Assembly: GCF_900169715.1 (NCBI RefSeq)
Contig: NZ_LT835161.1
Span: 795,589 to 859,588 of the forward strand
DNA length: 64,000 bases
Origin: Kocuria massiliensis
Lineage (GTDB): Bacteria; Actinomycetota; Actinomycetes; Actinomycetales; Micrococcaceae
Direction: 5' to 3'
Part shown: piece by piece, positions 22,470-31,206 of the stretch
How the letters are laid out: every line of letters begins with the position of its first letter
How positions within the stretch are numbered: the stretch's first letter is position 1
Position numbers and translations under genes: made by a program
The notes under the pieces: generated by a model
Database searches by the model: none
What the model saw: the letters and a program-made list of their open reading frames with translations, nothing else
What the model was told of the DNA's origin: nothing

Positions 22470-23861
22470 ATGGAATGGTTACTCGTTCTGGCCGGACTCC
22501 TTCTCATTCTGGGAACGGGGTTCTTTGTGGCCGTTGAGTTTTCCCTTGTTGCCCTCGATCAACCGACGGTTATTCGCCAAATCCACGATGGTGACCGCGG
22601 CGCGGAACCTCTCCTGAGGTGCCTGAAGTCGTTGTCTACGCAGCTGTCCAGCTGCCAGCTGGGCATCACCATCACCACCCTGTTGACGGGTTATACGCTC
22701 GATGTCGGAATCCAGGGATTACTTTCCGGAACTGTTGAGATGCTTCCGGTCCCGGATTCGATCGGCTCCGCGCTGAGCCTCATCGTCTCTATGCTGATCG
22801 CAACGTTGCTGTCGATGGCGCTGGGCGAACTGATCCCCAAAAATCTCTCGATCTCAGACTCGTTCAGAATTGGACGGGCGCTGGCACGTTATCAACTTGC
22901 CTTCACCGCCGTGATGAAACCCTTTGTCGTCGTGATGAACGGTGCGGCGAATAAGGTTTTGCACCTCTTGGGACTCGAAGCAAAGGAAGAGCTTTCCGGC
23001 GCACGGTCGCCCGAGGAGCTCTCATCCATGGTGCGCCGATCCGCAGACTTGGGAACCTTGGACGTCGGTACCGCGAACTTTGTGGCTCGAACCCTCAATT
23101 TCGCAGAACACACCGCCTCCGACGTCATGACCGCGCGACGCCAGGTTGTCATGTTGCCCACGAGCGCCAGCGTGACCGAGATCATCAGTGAGGCTCGAAA
23201 GACCGGACACTCACGCTTTCCGCTGTATGAAGAGGATCAGGACGACGTCAAAGGTGTCGTGCACATCAAACGCGCAGTCGGCGTTCCGCCTGAGCGTCGC
23301 GAAACCGTTCAAGCTGGTGCACTCATGGACGAAGTCCTCAGAGTTCCGGAGACCATTCATCTGGATGCGCTGCTGCGTGAGCTTCGAGAGTCCGCTCTAC
23401 AGGTTGCCGTGGTGCTCGACGAATACGGGGGAACGGCTGGCATCGCTACCTTGGAAGACTTGGTCGAAGAGATCGTCGGTGAGGTCGCCGACGAACATGA
23501 CCGGGCGGTTCCGGGCGTGCTCGAGACCGCCGACGGTCGCTGGCATTTCCCGGGCCTCATGAGGCCTGACGAGGTGACGGATAAAGTGACACCCCTCGAT
23601 ATCGACGACGATCCCGCCTTCGAAACTATGGGCGGCTTCATGATGGATCGATTGGGACGCATTCCCGAAGTAGGGGACACGGTGCCGATCGAAACCGGAA
23701 TCCTGGAAGTAGAACGCATGGACCATCGACGAGTGGACCGTATTTTGTTCACTCCGGCGGTTCGCGAATCCGATGAAACCTTCTCCGAGGACCTTGGCCC
23801 CGTGAGGGCCGTGGACCACGATGTCAATGCGAAACCCGCTACGAAGGGAGGCTCGCGATGA
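22470..23861 (+). CDS. CNNM/CorC-family transporter (first of tandem pair)
   Basis: A 463-residue membrane protein of the CNNM/HlyC-CorC family linked to magnesium or cobalt efflux. The N-terminal DUF21 domain has about four hydrophobic segments (residues 1-150) with SCQLGITITTLLTGY and the GELIPKNLSISD motif. Two CBS modules follow (about 200-330; VMTARRQVVMLP, EYGGTAGIATLEDLVEEIVGE), then a CorC_HlyC domain at about 345-430. ATG 22470 opens directly into the first membrane helix; no clear ribosome binding site is seen. It overlaps the second copy by ATGA. Substrate cannot be deduced. Confidence 0.9.
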   Translation: MEWLLVLAGLLLILGTGFFVAVEFSLVALDQPTVIRQIHDGDRGAEPLLRCLKSLSTQLSSCQLGITITTLLTGYTLDVGIQGLLSGTVEMLPVPDSIGSALSLIVSMLIATLLSMALGELIPKNLSISDSFRIGRALARYQLAFTAVMKPFVVVMNGAANKVLHLLGLEAKEELSGARSPEELSSMVRRSADLGTLDVGTANFVARTLNFAEHTASDVMTARRQVVMLPTSASVTEIISEARKTGHSRFPLYEEDQDDVKGVVHIKRAVGVPPERRETVQAGALMDEVLRVPETIHLDALLRELRESALQVAVVLDEYGGTAGIATLEDLVEEIVGEVADEHDRAVPGVLETADGRWHFPGLMRPDEVTDKVTPLDIDDDPAFETMGGFMMDRLGRIPEVGDTVPIETGILEVERMDHRRVDRILFTPAVRESDETFSEDLGPVRAVDHDVNAKPATKGGSR

Positions 23862-25030
23862 ACGACTGGGTATCCCTGATGCTGCTGATCGTTCTGCTCG
23901 CTGGAAACGCCTTCTTCGTGGGTGGCGAATTCGCGATCATGTCCGCTCGCCGTTCTCAGATTGAACCCCTCGCGGAGGCTGGGAACAAGCGAGCTATCAC
24001 GGCCTTGCGCGCCATGGAACACGTTTCGCTGATGTTGGCGTGCTGTCAGTTGGGCATCACGGTGTGTTCGTTGTTGATCTTGAACGTCGCCGAACCGGCG
24101 TTACATCACCTCGTCGCGGAGCCGCTGATGCATATCGGCGTGCCGGCTTCGGCCGCTGATGTGATCGGTTTCTTGCTGGCATTGCTCGTCGTGACCTTCC
24201 TGCATGTGATCTTCGGAGAGATGGTTCCGAAGAATATCTCCGTGTCGGTTGCTGACAAGGCGGCTTTGTGGCTCGCACCGCCCCTTGTCATGACGGCCCA
24301 CGCGGTCAAACCGGTGATCGTCTTCCTCAACTGGATTGCCAACTCGGCTCTTCGATTGATGAAGGTCGAGCCCAAAGATGAGGTCTCGTCGACCTTCACT
24401 CTGGAAGAGCTCCAGACGATCGTGGAGGAATCCACAGCCGAAGGCTTGGTGACCGATGAGGACGGCATGCTGACCGGCGCGCTGGAATTCTCGGAAAAGT
24501 CGGTGGGTGACGTCATGGTCCCGGTCGACAAGCTGGTGACCTTGCCCTCTGATTGCTCGCCCCATTCCCTGGAGAAAGCGGTCGGGCGGACGGGATTCTC
24601 ACGGTTTGTCCTGGAATCGGAGGACGGTAGCTACCTGGGCTACCTCCACGTTAAAGACGTTCTCTCCATTCCGGAGGAGCGATATCGCTTGCCCACGCCC
24701 TTGACCAGAGTCCGCTCGTTGATCAACCTTCGTCCCGAGACCACGGTCGAAGACGCCTTAGCGACCATGCAAAGGACGCATGGCCACGTGGCACGTGTGG
24801 TCTCCCCGGGAGGGGCGACGGTGGGGGTGTTGTTCCTTGAAGATGTTTTGGAAGAGCTGATCGGTGAGGTCAAAGATCCCACCCGATCTGAGGGCCACCG
24901 ACGTCGGTTGGAGCCTTTTGCTCAGGACCATCTCAGTGGCGCTAATAAGAGGGCCTCTGGCAGAGGGTCCACGGCGGCCTCAAAGATCGGTCCGTCGTCG
25001 AGGGATGAGAAGCCGGACCTCAACGTATAA
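23858..25030 (+). CDS. CNNM/CorC-family transporter (second of tandem pair)
   Basis: A 390-residue paralogue of the preceding protein. DUF21 motifs are repeated (CCQLGITVCSLLILN; GEMVPKNISVS), followed by two CBS modules (about 205-345), with VLFLEDVLEELIGEV at the end. Unlike the first copy it lacks a full C-terminal CorC_HlyC domain and ends in a Ser/Arg/Lys-rich tail of about 45 residues. The stop/start overlap ATGA indicates coupled translation, and CNNM proteins work as dimers, so a heterodimer of the two products is plausible. The same paired arrangement beside guaB1 is conserved in mycobacteria. Confidence 0.9.
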   Translation: MNDWVSLMLLIVLLAGNAFFVGGEFAIMSARRSQIEPLAEAGNKRAITALRAMEHVSLMLACCQLGITVCSLLILNVAEPALHHLVAEPLMHIGVPASAADVIGFLLALLVVTFLHVIFGEMVPKNISVSVADKAALWLAPPLVMTAHAVKPVIVFLNWIANSALRLMKVEPKDEVSSTFTLEELQTIVEESTAEGLVTDEDGMLTGALEFSEKSVGDVMVPVDKLVTLPSDCSPHSLEKAVGRTGFSRFVLESEDGSYLGYLHVKDVLSIPEERYRLPTPLTRVRSLINLRPETTVEDALATMQRTHGHVARVVSPGGATVGVLFLEDVLEELIGEVKDPTRSEGHRRRLEPFAQDHLSGANKRASGRGSTAASKIGPSSRDEKPDLNV

Positions 25031-25045
25031 CCATCCTCTAAATTG

Positions 25046-25092
25046 TGAATGATTCGCATCTGAGTAAGCTTGCCCCAGATGCGAATCGTTCA
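25046..25092 (+). terminator. Terminator after the CNNM pair
   Basis: A 17-bp stem (TGAATGATTCGCATCTG pairing with CAGATGCGAATCGTTCA, one G-U) with a loop of about 13 nt is followed by TTTTAA. It ends the upstream operon about 75 nt before znuA. Confidence 0.85.
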
Positions 25093-25167
25093 TTTTAAGC
25101 GATGGTTCGCACTGAATGCTGACTTTGTCGCATGATCATCACTGGTGCAGGAGAAAAGAGAATTTTT

Positions 25168-26148
25168 ATGAGGGGAACTCGTTGGATGACGATCGCCGCC
25201 CTGGGCGCGGTCGGTTCATTGGCGTTGGCTGGTTGCTCGTCGCAGGACGGCAACGCCTCCAAGGGCGACGACAAGAAGATCACGGTGGTTGCCTCGACCA
25301 ATGTTTACGGCGATATCGTGAAGTCGATTGGCGGGGATCACGTCAATGTCGAGTCGATCATCAATTCCTCGAGCCAAGATCCTCACTCCTATGAAGCCAC
25401 CGCCCAAGACCGTCTCAAGGTTGAGAAGGCCGACGTGATCGTGGAAAACGGTGGCGGATACGACGCCTTCATGGACGATCTGGCGAAAAACTCCAAGGCC
25501 GAAAAGATCAACGCCGTTGAACTTTCTGGGCTTCCCGGCGCAGATGAGGCCAACCACGAAGAACATGATCACGATCATGAGTCCTCCGGAAGCGAGGAAC
25601 ATGAGCATAAGCACGACCACGGTTCGTTCAATGAACACGTCTGGTACAGCCCGTCGGTCATGAAGAAGGTCGCCGAAAAGATTGGTGAGGACCTCGGTTC
25701 CGTCGATTCTAGCCACAAGGACGACTACTCCACGAAGGCCAAGGACCTCGGCGGAAAGCTGGACTCTCTCCAGCATCGAGCTGAGGACGTGAACGCCAAG
25801 GGCAAGGGCTATGTCGCGACCGAACCGGTGCCGGGATACTTGCTGCAGGCGACCGGACTCGAAGACAAGACGCCCACGGATTTCTACGAGGCAATCGAGG
25901 GCGATACTGACGTTCCCGCCTCCGTGCTGAAGTCCATGAGGGACGCGCTCAGCTCGGGTTCCATCTCATTGCTAGGCTTCAACCAGCAGACTGAATCCGC
26001 GCAGACCGGAGAGCTCAAGAAGTACGCGGAAGAGCATCATGTGCCAACCGTGTCCTTCACCGAGACCCTGCCGGAAGGTAAGGATTACATCGGCTGGATG
26101 GATGACAACCTGGATTCCGTGTCCAAGGCTCTGAAGGATCACGCCTAA
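25168..26148 (+). CDS. znuA: Zinc ABC transporter substrate-binding lipoprotein ZnuA
   Basis: A cluster A-I metal-binding lipoprotein of 326 residues. The signal peptide ends in the lipobox LAGC with the lipidated Cys at 23. The mature protein has the ZnuA fold elements VASTNVYGDIVKSIGG, DPHSYEATAQD (first metal His), a His/Asp/Glu-rich loop at about 130-162 (HEEHDHDHE and HEHKHDHG) and NEHVWYSP (metal His). The His-rich loop is typical of zinc rather than manganese binders. Start ATG 25168 follows GGAG and AAGAGAA; an earlier in-frame ATG at 25132 would spoil the signal peptide. Operon partners znuC and znuB follow, and zur lies at the end. Confidence 0.93.
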   Translation: MRGTRWMTIAALGAVGSLALAGCSSQDGNASKGDDKKITVVASTNVYGDIVKSIGGDHVNVESIINSSSQDPHSYEATAQDRLKVEKADVIVENGGGYDAFMDDLAKNSKAEKINAVELSGLPGADEANHEEHDHDHESSGSEEHEHKHDHGSFNEHVWYSPSVMKKVAEKIGEDLGSVDSSHKDDYSTKAKDLGGKLDSLQHRAEDVNAKGKGYVATEPVPGYLLQATGLEDKTPTDFYEAIEGDTDVPASVLKSMRDALSSGSISLLGFNQQTESAQTGELKKYAEEHHVPTVSFTETLPEGKDYIGWMDDNLDSVSKALKDHA

Positions 26149-26234
26149 TCTGAATGTCCACCTGACCCTGGCGAGGCGTCGACCTGACGGTCGGCGCTTC
26201 GCCGTACCCAGCCCCATCGCGAACAGGAGCCTGT

Positions 26235-27068
26235 GTGTCCTCATCGTCAGCCCCCAGCGTTAGCCTTCATCAGGCCGCGCTCTCCTTCGGGGACCGAGTG
26301 CTGTGGGAAGACCTCAGCTTGGATATCCAGCCGGGGGAGTATTTTGCGGTTCTTGGCCCCAACGGTTCGGGAAAATCCACTTTTCTGAAGGCACTGTTGG
26401 GTCTATTGCCACTCAGCTCGGGAGAGGTTTCCGTTTTAGGGGAAAGCGTACGCCGAGGCAATCCGCACATTGGTTACGTGCCCCAGCAACGAGATTTTTC
26501 CCCCGAAACACCGCTTCGGGCTCGGGATCTCGTGGGATTGGGAGTCGATGGACACCGCTGGGGGCCCGGTCTATGGTCTCGAAAGCGCCGGGCTCGCATC
26601 GACGAGCTGCTGGAACGCGTGGGCGCTACCGATTACGCCTCCGTTCCCGTGGGTCTGCTCTCGGGCGGCGAGCAGCAGCGTCTCCGGGTGGCGCAAGCGC
26701 TGGCCTCTCGGCCCCGTCTGCTGCTCTGTGATGAAGCGCTCTTGTCCTTGGATCTTCGACACCAGAGCGCCGTGAGCCAGTTGATCGAGGACTACCGGCG
26801 CGAATCGGGAGCCACCGTGATCTTCGTGACGCATGAAATTAACCCGATCATCGATGACGTTGACCGGGTCCTCTATCTAGCCAACGGAAGATTCACCGTG
26901 GGAAGCGTCGAGGACGTCATGTCCACCGAGACGCTCTCTCGCGTATACGGCGCTCCGGTGACCGTGATGAAGGTTGACGGTCGGTACATCGTGGTGGGCG
27001 CGAATTCTCTCTCCCATACCCCCGGCGACGACTGCCACGCCCACGACGTCGAAGGGAAAGTCTCATGA
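26235..27068 (+). CDS. znuC: Zinc ABC transporter ATPase ZnuC
   Basis: The ATPase of the zinc importer, 277 residues. Walker A is GPNGSGKST, the Q-loop region VPQQRDFSPE, the signature LLSGGEQQRLRVAQAL, Walker B LLLCDEALLSLD, and the switch His is in FVTHEI. The start is GTG 26235, 5 nt after AGGAG. It lies 86 nt after znuA and overlaps znuB by ATGA. The C-terminal tail after residue 235 carries HTPGDDCHAHD, a possible metal-contacting segment, which I infer only from its composition. Confidence 0.93.
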   Translation: MSSSSAPSVSLHQAALSFGDRVLWEDLSLDIQPGEYFAVLGPNGSGKSTFLKALLGLLPLSSGEVSVLGESVRRGNPHIGYVPQQRDFSPETPLRARDLVGLGVDGHRWGPGLWSRKRRARIDELLERVGATDYASVPVGLLSGGEQQRLRVAQALASRPRLLLCDEALLSLDLRHQSAVSQLIEDYRRESGATVIFVTHEINPIIDDVDRVLYLANGRFTVGSVEDVMSTETLSRVYGAPVTVMKVDGRYIVVGANSLSHTPGDDCHAHDVEGKVS

Positions 27069-28015
27069 TTCCGGATCAGTTAATGCACCTGCCATTGGCG
27101 GCGGAGGGCCTATGGAGCCGCATCTTCGTCTTCGACGGTTATGGCGAACTGCTGAGCTTGCTGAGTCAGTCCATCGTTGCCGGCGCCATCTTGGCGCTGA
27201 TTGGTGGTTTCATCGGAACTTTCGTAGCAATGCGAGATGGAGCCTTCGCGGTGCACGGCATCGCCGAACTCTCATTTGCCGGCGCGGCATTCTTCCTGCT
27301 GATGGGCTTCGACGTCATCACCGGATCTCTCGTGGGTTCCATCGCGGCGGCCGCGATCATCGGTGCGCTGGGAGCAAGGGCCAAACACAACGGATCGCTC
27401 ATCGGCGTTCTGATGCCTTTTGGGTTGGGACTGGGAATCCTTTTCCTCTCCCTATATCAGGGGCGTTCGGCGAATAAGTTTTCCTTGCTGACCGGACAAA
27501 TTGTCTCGGTGGACGGCGCGCAAACCACGGAAATGGCCGTGGGCGCGGTGGTCGTCATCGGATTGTTGTTCCTCGTGTGGCGCCCCTTGACCTTTGCCAG
27601 CTTGGACCCCGATGTGGCCGCGGCTAAAGGCGTGCCGATGCGCACCCTGTCGATGGTGTTCATGTTGCTGCTCGGCATTTCCGTGGCGTTGTCGGTCCAG
27701 GTGGTTGGCTCGCTGTTGGTGTTGGCGCTCCTGATTACCCCGGCCGCCGCGGCGGTTCAGATCACGGCGTCGCCGGTTAAAGCGCTGATTTTGTCCGTGA
27801 TCTTCGCCGAGATTTCCACGGTCGGAGGCATTCTCCTGGCCTTGGCGGGATCGTTACCGATCAGCCCCTATGTGACCACCATTTCTTTCGTGATCTACCT
27901 GGTGTGCCGGGTTATTGGCGGAATTCGACGTCGCACCACGGGCTCGGGACGACGAGTGCATGACACCGACCGGGGACGGTCGGCCCTCAGCTCGGCGGAA
28001 TTACCTTCCCGGTAG
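27065..28015 (+). CDS. znuB: Zinc ABC transporter permease ZnuB
   Basis: A membrane permease of the ABC-3 family, 316 residues, with about eight to nine hydrophobic segments. Family motifs are GGFIGTFVAMRDGAFAVHGIAELSF near the N-terminus and LVLALLITPAAAAVQI near the C-terminus, the latter being the coupling region for the ATPase. The final 30 residues are polar. ATG 27065 overlaps the znuC stop. The last 15 bases overlap the end of the convergent zur gene. Confidence 0.93.
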   Translation: MIPDQLMHLPLAAEGLWSRIFVFDGYGELLSLLSQSIVAGAILALIGGFIGTFVAMRDGAFAVHGIAELSFAGAAFFLLMGFDVITGSLVGSIAAAAIIGALGARAKHNGSLIGVLMPFGLGLGILFLSLYQGRSANKFSLLTGQIVSVDGAQTTEMAVGAVVVIGLLFLVWRPLTFASLDPDVAAAKGVPMRTLSMVFMLLLGISVALSVQVVGSLLVLALLITPAAAAVQITASPVKALILSVIFAEISTVGGILLALAGSLPISPYVTTISFVIYLVCRVIGGIRRRTTGSGRRVHDTDRGRSALSSAELPSR

Positions 28016-28480
28016 AGAAGTCTCCGGGGACTTATCGCGAGCACACTGTGAGCAGATGCCGGTGAGTTCCACGGTGTGTTCAATGTCGGAATAGCCCAAG
28101 GCCGCGCCAATGCTCGACGCCCATTCTTCAACAACGTCGGCTTCGATGTCTTCGGCGGCTCCGCAATTGCGGCACAACAGATGATGATGATGTTCCTGGG
28201 CGGCGCACTTGCGGTACAGAGCTTGGCCCTCTTGATCTTGCACCGAATCGACGTCGCCGGAATCGGCCAAGGACTGCAAAATCCGGTACACCGTTGCCAG
28301 CGATACCCTGCCTCCGCGATCCACGATGATCCGGTGAAAATCCTGCGCGGAATGAAAATCGTCAAGAGTCGCGAGCACCTCGAGTACGGTTCGCCGTTGC
28401 CGGGTATTCCGAAATTCTTGTTGGGTGCCACTATCGGTGATAGTTGTCCCTCGAGATGTCGGCAAATTCTGGGAAACCAC
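28001..28480 (-). CDS. zur: Fur-family zinc regulator Zur
   Basis: A metalloregulator of 159 residues. The winged-helix region has NTRQRRTVLEVLATLDDFHSAQDFH and the recognition helix VSLATVYRILQSL. The dimerisation domain has HHHH at 97-100 and two CxxC pairs, C103/C106 and C143/C146, which form the structural zinc site. Its place at the end of the znu operon argues for zinc-sensing Zur rather than iron-sensing Fur. Start is GTG 28480-28478, 6 nt after AAGGAGAG; the frame is open to 28558 without a comparable site. I could not place a convincing Zur box upstream of znuA. Confidence 0.92.
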   Translation of the reverse strand: MVSQNLPTSRGTTITDSGTQQEFRNTRQRRTVLEVLATLDDFHSAQDFHRIIVDRGGRVSLATVYRILQSLADSGDVDSVQDQEGQALYRKCAAQEHHHHLLCRNCGAAEDIEADVVEEWASSIGAALGYSDIEHTVELTGICSQCARDKSPETSLPGR

Positions 28481-28602
28481 GGAGGCTCTCCTTCCCCTAG
28501 GTGGCGCAGGGCGATGCAAAACCCACGCCTGACCGGGCCTTATTGCGGTTCGTTCCATTCTAGGCCACGAGGGAATCTATCGCCCCGACAACGAGACAGG
28601 GA

Positions 28603-28608
28603 TACGCT
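28603..28608 (+). promoter_or_regulatory. Putative -10 element of the MBL hydrolase gene
   Basis: TACGCT lies 7 nt before the ATG at 28616, consistent with a leaderless transcript. There is no ribosome binding site in the intervening bases apart from a GGGGG run. Confidence 0.4.
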
Positions 28609-28615
28609 GGGGGCT

Positions 28616-29290
28616 ATGAGAATCACGAAATTTACGCACTCCTGTGTCCGAGTCGAGAAGCACGGCTCGGTGCTGGTCCTGGACCCCGGCAACTTCTCAT
28701 CGCCGGAAGAGATTCGTGAGGCCCTCGAGGGCGCCGAGTATTTGATGGTCACGCACGAACACCCTGATCATTACTTTCGCGAGCCGGTTCACGAGGTCCT
28801 CAATGACCACACTGACATCCAGGTCTACGCGACACAGTCGGCGGCCGACGAGTTGCGGGAATCGGTCAAGAACCCCGAGCGTATTCACTCCGTGCAGGGG
28901 GAGGAAGAGTTCGATGTGGGCCCATTCGGCATCAGAACCTTTGGTGGTCAGCATGCGTTGATTCACCCTCTGATTCCGACAATCCAGAACGTCGGGTTCA
29001 TGATCGATGACGACGTGTACCATCCCGGAGATAGCTTGATCGTTCCGCACCACATCACGGTCAAGCATCTGCTCCTACCGATCCACGCGCCGTGGAATAA
29101 GCTTCAAGAAGTCGTGGATTTCTTGGCCTCCGTGCGACCTCAACGTGCCTTCCCCATTCACGACGGTCTGATGGCCGAGAATGGGCACGCCATGTTGACC
29201 AAGCATTTGGAAAACTTCGGAACTAAATATGGAAGCGAATACGTGCGGCTCCGTCCCGGCGATTCACTGAACCTTGAGGAGACATCATGA
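28616..29290 (+). CDS. MBL-fold metallo-hydrolase
   Basis: A 224-residue metallo-beta-lactamase-fold protein of the UlaG-like/MBL subgroup. The metal motif H47-x-H49-x-D51-H52 is in THEHPDHY; further ligands are likely the His in FGGQHAL, the Asp in VYHPGDSL, and the C-terminal His in FPIHDGLM. The substrate is not known for this subgroup. ATG 28616 is chosen because it opens directly into the first beta strand (MRITKFTHSCVRVE); the frame upstream overlaps zur antisense. It overlaps the HIT gene by ATGA, so the two form an operon. Confidence 0.88.
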   Translation: MRITKFTHSCVRVEKHGSVLVLDPGNFSSPEEIREALEGAEYLMVTHEHPDHYFREPVHEVLNDHTDIQVYATQSAADELRESVKNPERIHSVQGEEEFDVGPFGIRTFGGQHALIHPLIPTIQNVGFMIDDDVYHPGDSLIVPHHITVKHLLLPIHAPWNKLQEVVDFLASVRPQRAFPIHDGLMAENGHAMLTKHLENFGTKYGSEYVRLRPGDSLNLEETS

Positions 29291-29712
29291 GCTCGGTTTT
29301 CACCAAAATTATTGACGGCGAATTGCCTGGACGATTCGTCTGGAAGGATGAGCGCGCCGTCGCGTTTTTGTCGATCCAACCGCTATCCATGGGGCATGTC
29401 CTCGTGGTACCCCGGCAAGAGATAGACCACTGGGTCGATCTACCTCAGGACCTGGCAGCGCACCTTATGGAGGTGTCACGCCTGATCGGGCAGGCCATCA
29501 ACGAAGTTTATGAGCCGGTGCGTGTTGGCCTGATGATCCAGGGCTTCGAGGTCCCGCACACTCACCTGCACGTATGGCCCACGAATTCCATTGAAGAGTT
29601 CAGCTTCGACCAGGTGGATAACGACCCCGATGACGCGCTCATGGACGACGCGGCCGCTTCGATCCGGGCAGCCCTAGCCCGGGCAGGGCATCCGGAAGCA
29701 GAGATCGACTGA
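29287..29712 (+). CDS. HIT-family nucleotide-binding protein
   Basis: A histidine-triad protein of 141 residues, probably a purine nucleoside phosphoramidase or dinucleotide hydrolase. The HIT motif is HTHLHVWP, near residue 95, and the N-terminal segment FTKIIDGELPGRFVW is typical of the Hint/Fhit group. It is coupled to the upstream MBL gene by ATGA, with GAGGAGA just ahead of the start. The biological substrate cannot be told. Confidence 0.92.
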   Translation: MSSVFTKIIDGELPGRFVWKDERAVAFLSIQPLSMGHVLVVPRQEIDHWVDLPQDLAAHLMEVSRLIGQAINEVYEPVRVGLMIQGFEVPHTHLHVWPTNSIEEFSFDQVDNDPDDALMDDAAASIRAALARAGHPEAEID

Positions 29713-29811
29713 TCCTCGCAAAACGGGGGTGTCTGGTGGTCGGGGTAACCCGACGGCAAGACGCCGACTAGCCGGATGGGCCAGCCAGGTCTCTTTCGAG
29801 ACGATAAATAT

Positions 29812-31206
29812 ATGAGCACCGCATCAGAGTACGAGACCAATACTGCACACCGGAAGAACCAGAGGAGGACCAACTGGTCAGCTTTTGAGGAGCGCCTCGA
29901 CACCAGAGAACTGAGGCGTGCTCGCCACATTCCCCGGTGGAAGCGGTTTGTCCGCGAAAATCTGTACCTCGCCTCGAGTTTCCCGGTCGCCTTGTGTTCG
30001 TTCATCGTGGTATGCACCCTTGTGAGTCTTGGGGCAGGCCTCGTTCCTCTCCTCCTTTTGGGAGTCCCCGTGCTGTGGGGAACGTTGTATTACGGTCGTG
30101 GAGCCAGTAGCTGGGAGCGTCACCTCGTAGGTTGGGTACGAAGTCGTGACGTGTCGACACCCTATCCGCCGAGGAAATCCGTAGGGGCTTTAGATCGTCT
30201 AAGGGCAGACGCGTCTCACGGACAGTCCTGGATGAACCTTGCCTGGATCTTGGTGGACTTTGTCATTTCCACCGTGGTCTTTTGGCTGACCTTTACCTGG
30301 TGGATGTTGGCCTTAATGCTGGTGGCCGGGCCGATCATGATGTGGCTTTTCAGCATCGGCCTGATCCATGAGGACGGCGACGGTCGGCTTGTCGATCTTC
30401 TCTCGGTGGAACATATTCCCTGGATTACCGACCACCCATATCTCGCAGAAGGAATTGCTTATGCCGTGGTTGGAGCGGCCTTTGCGCTCACTCTTATGCC
30501 GCTCGTTCACGGTCTATCAATTCTCAGGGCTGTCGTATCTGAATTAATGTTGTGTTTGCCCGTGCCGTCGCGGCACCGCATTGAAGACCTGAAGGGATCT
30601 CGGGCCGCTTCGCGTCGAGCAGAAATTGATGCAATGCGTCGTCTTGAACGAGATATCCACGATGGTCCACAGCAACGGCTGGTTCGTCTGGAGATGGACC
30701 TGGCCCGAGCGGAACGCATCGCCGAGAACGACCCTCGTCGGGCCATGGAGATACTTCGGGGGGCTAAAACGCAGAGTCGAGAGACACTCATGGAATTGCG
30801 TCAGCTAGCGAGAGGAATCGCACCGGCGATTCTCGTTGATCGCGGCCTGCACGCCGCTGTTACGGAAACGGCATCGCGTTCACAGATTCCCGTCCAGATA
30901 CTTTGGGATGTTCGGGGAAGCCTTCCTCCCCATGTGGAGACCACAGCTTATTTCGTGATTTCGGAATGTCTCGTCAATGCCAACAAGCATTCCGCCGCGC
31001 AACATGCACAGATTTCAGTACATCTCGATGACGCCGTCTTGAACATAGAAGTGCGTGACGACGGCGTGGGAGGCGCAGCCGCCGCAAAAGGCCACGGGTT
31101 GGCAGGGCTGACGGATCGCGTCAAGGGCGCAGACGGCCAGTTCACCGTTTATTCGCCGCATGGAGGACCGACGACCATAGAATGTGAGATCCCATGCGAA
31201 CCGTGA
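29812..31206 (+). CDS. Sensor histidine kinase (HisKA_3, DesK/NarX type)
   Basis: A membrane kinase of 464 residues. Four to six hydrophobic segments (about 52-95, 142-185, 212-245) form the sensor part. The H-box ERDIHDGPQQRL has the phospho-acceptor His at 283. The ATPase domain shows CLVNANKHS (N-box) and VRDDGVGGA (G-box). The dimerisation and phospho-transfer class is HisKA_3, which pairs with LuxR-type regulators. ATG 29812 is taken as start because the frame before it (29776) has no ribosome binding site; neither start has a clear one. The last 13 bases overlap the regulator gene. The stimulus is unknown. Confidence 0.88.
   Translation: MSTASEYETNTAHRKNQRRTNWSAFEERLDTRELRRARHIPRWKRFVRENLYLASSFPVALCSFIVVCTLVSLGAGLVPLLLLGVPVLWGTLYYGRGASSWERHLVGWVRSRDVSTPYPPRKSVGALDRLRADASHGQSWMNLAWILVDFVISTVVFWLTFTWWMLALMLVAGPIMMWLFSIGLIHEDGDGRLVDLLSVEHIPWITDHPYLAEGIAYAVVGAAFALTLMPLVHGLSILRAVVSELMLCLPVPSRHRIEDLKGSRAASRRAEIDAMRRLERDIHDGPQQRLVRLEMDLARAERIAENDPRRAMEILRGAKTQSRETLMELRQLARGIAPAILVDRGLHAAVTETASRSQIPVQILWDVRGSLPPHVETTAYFVISECLVNANKHSAAQHAQISVHLDDAVLNIEVRDDGVGGAAAAKGHGLAGLTDRVKGADGQFTVYSPHGGPTTIECEIPCEP

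Noticed and set aside
25046..25167. Zur box upstream of znuA
   Set aside because: The palindromic sequence at 25046-25092 fits a terminator with T tail better than a Zur operator; ATGATCAT near 25131 is too short to claim.
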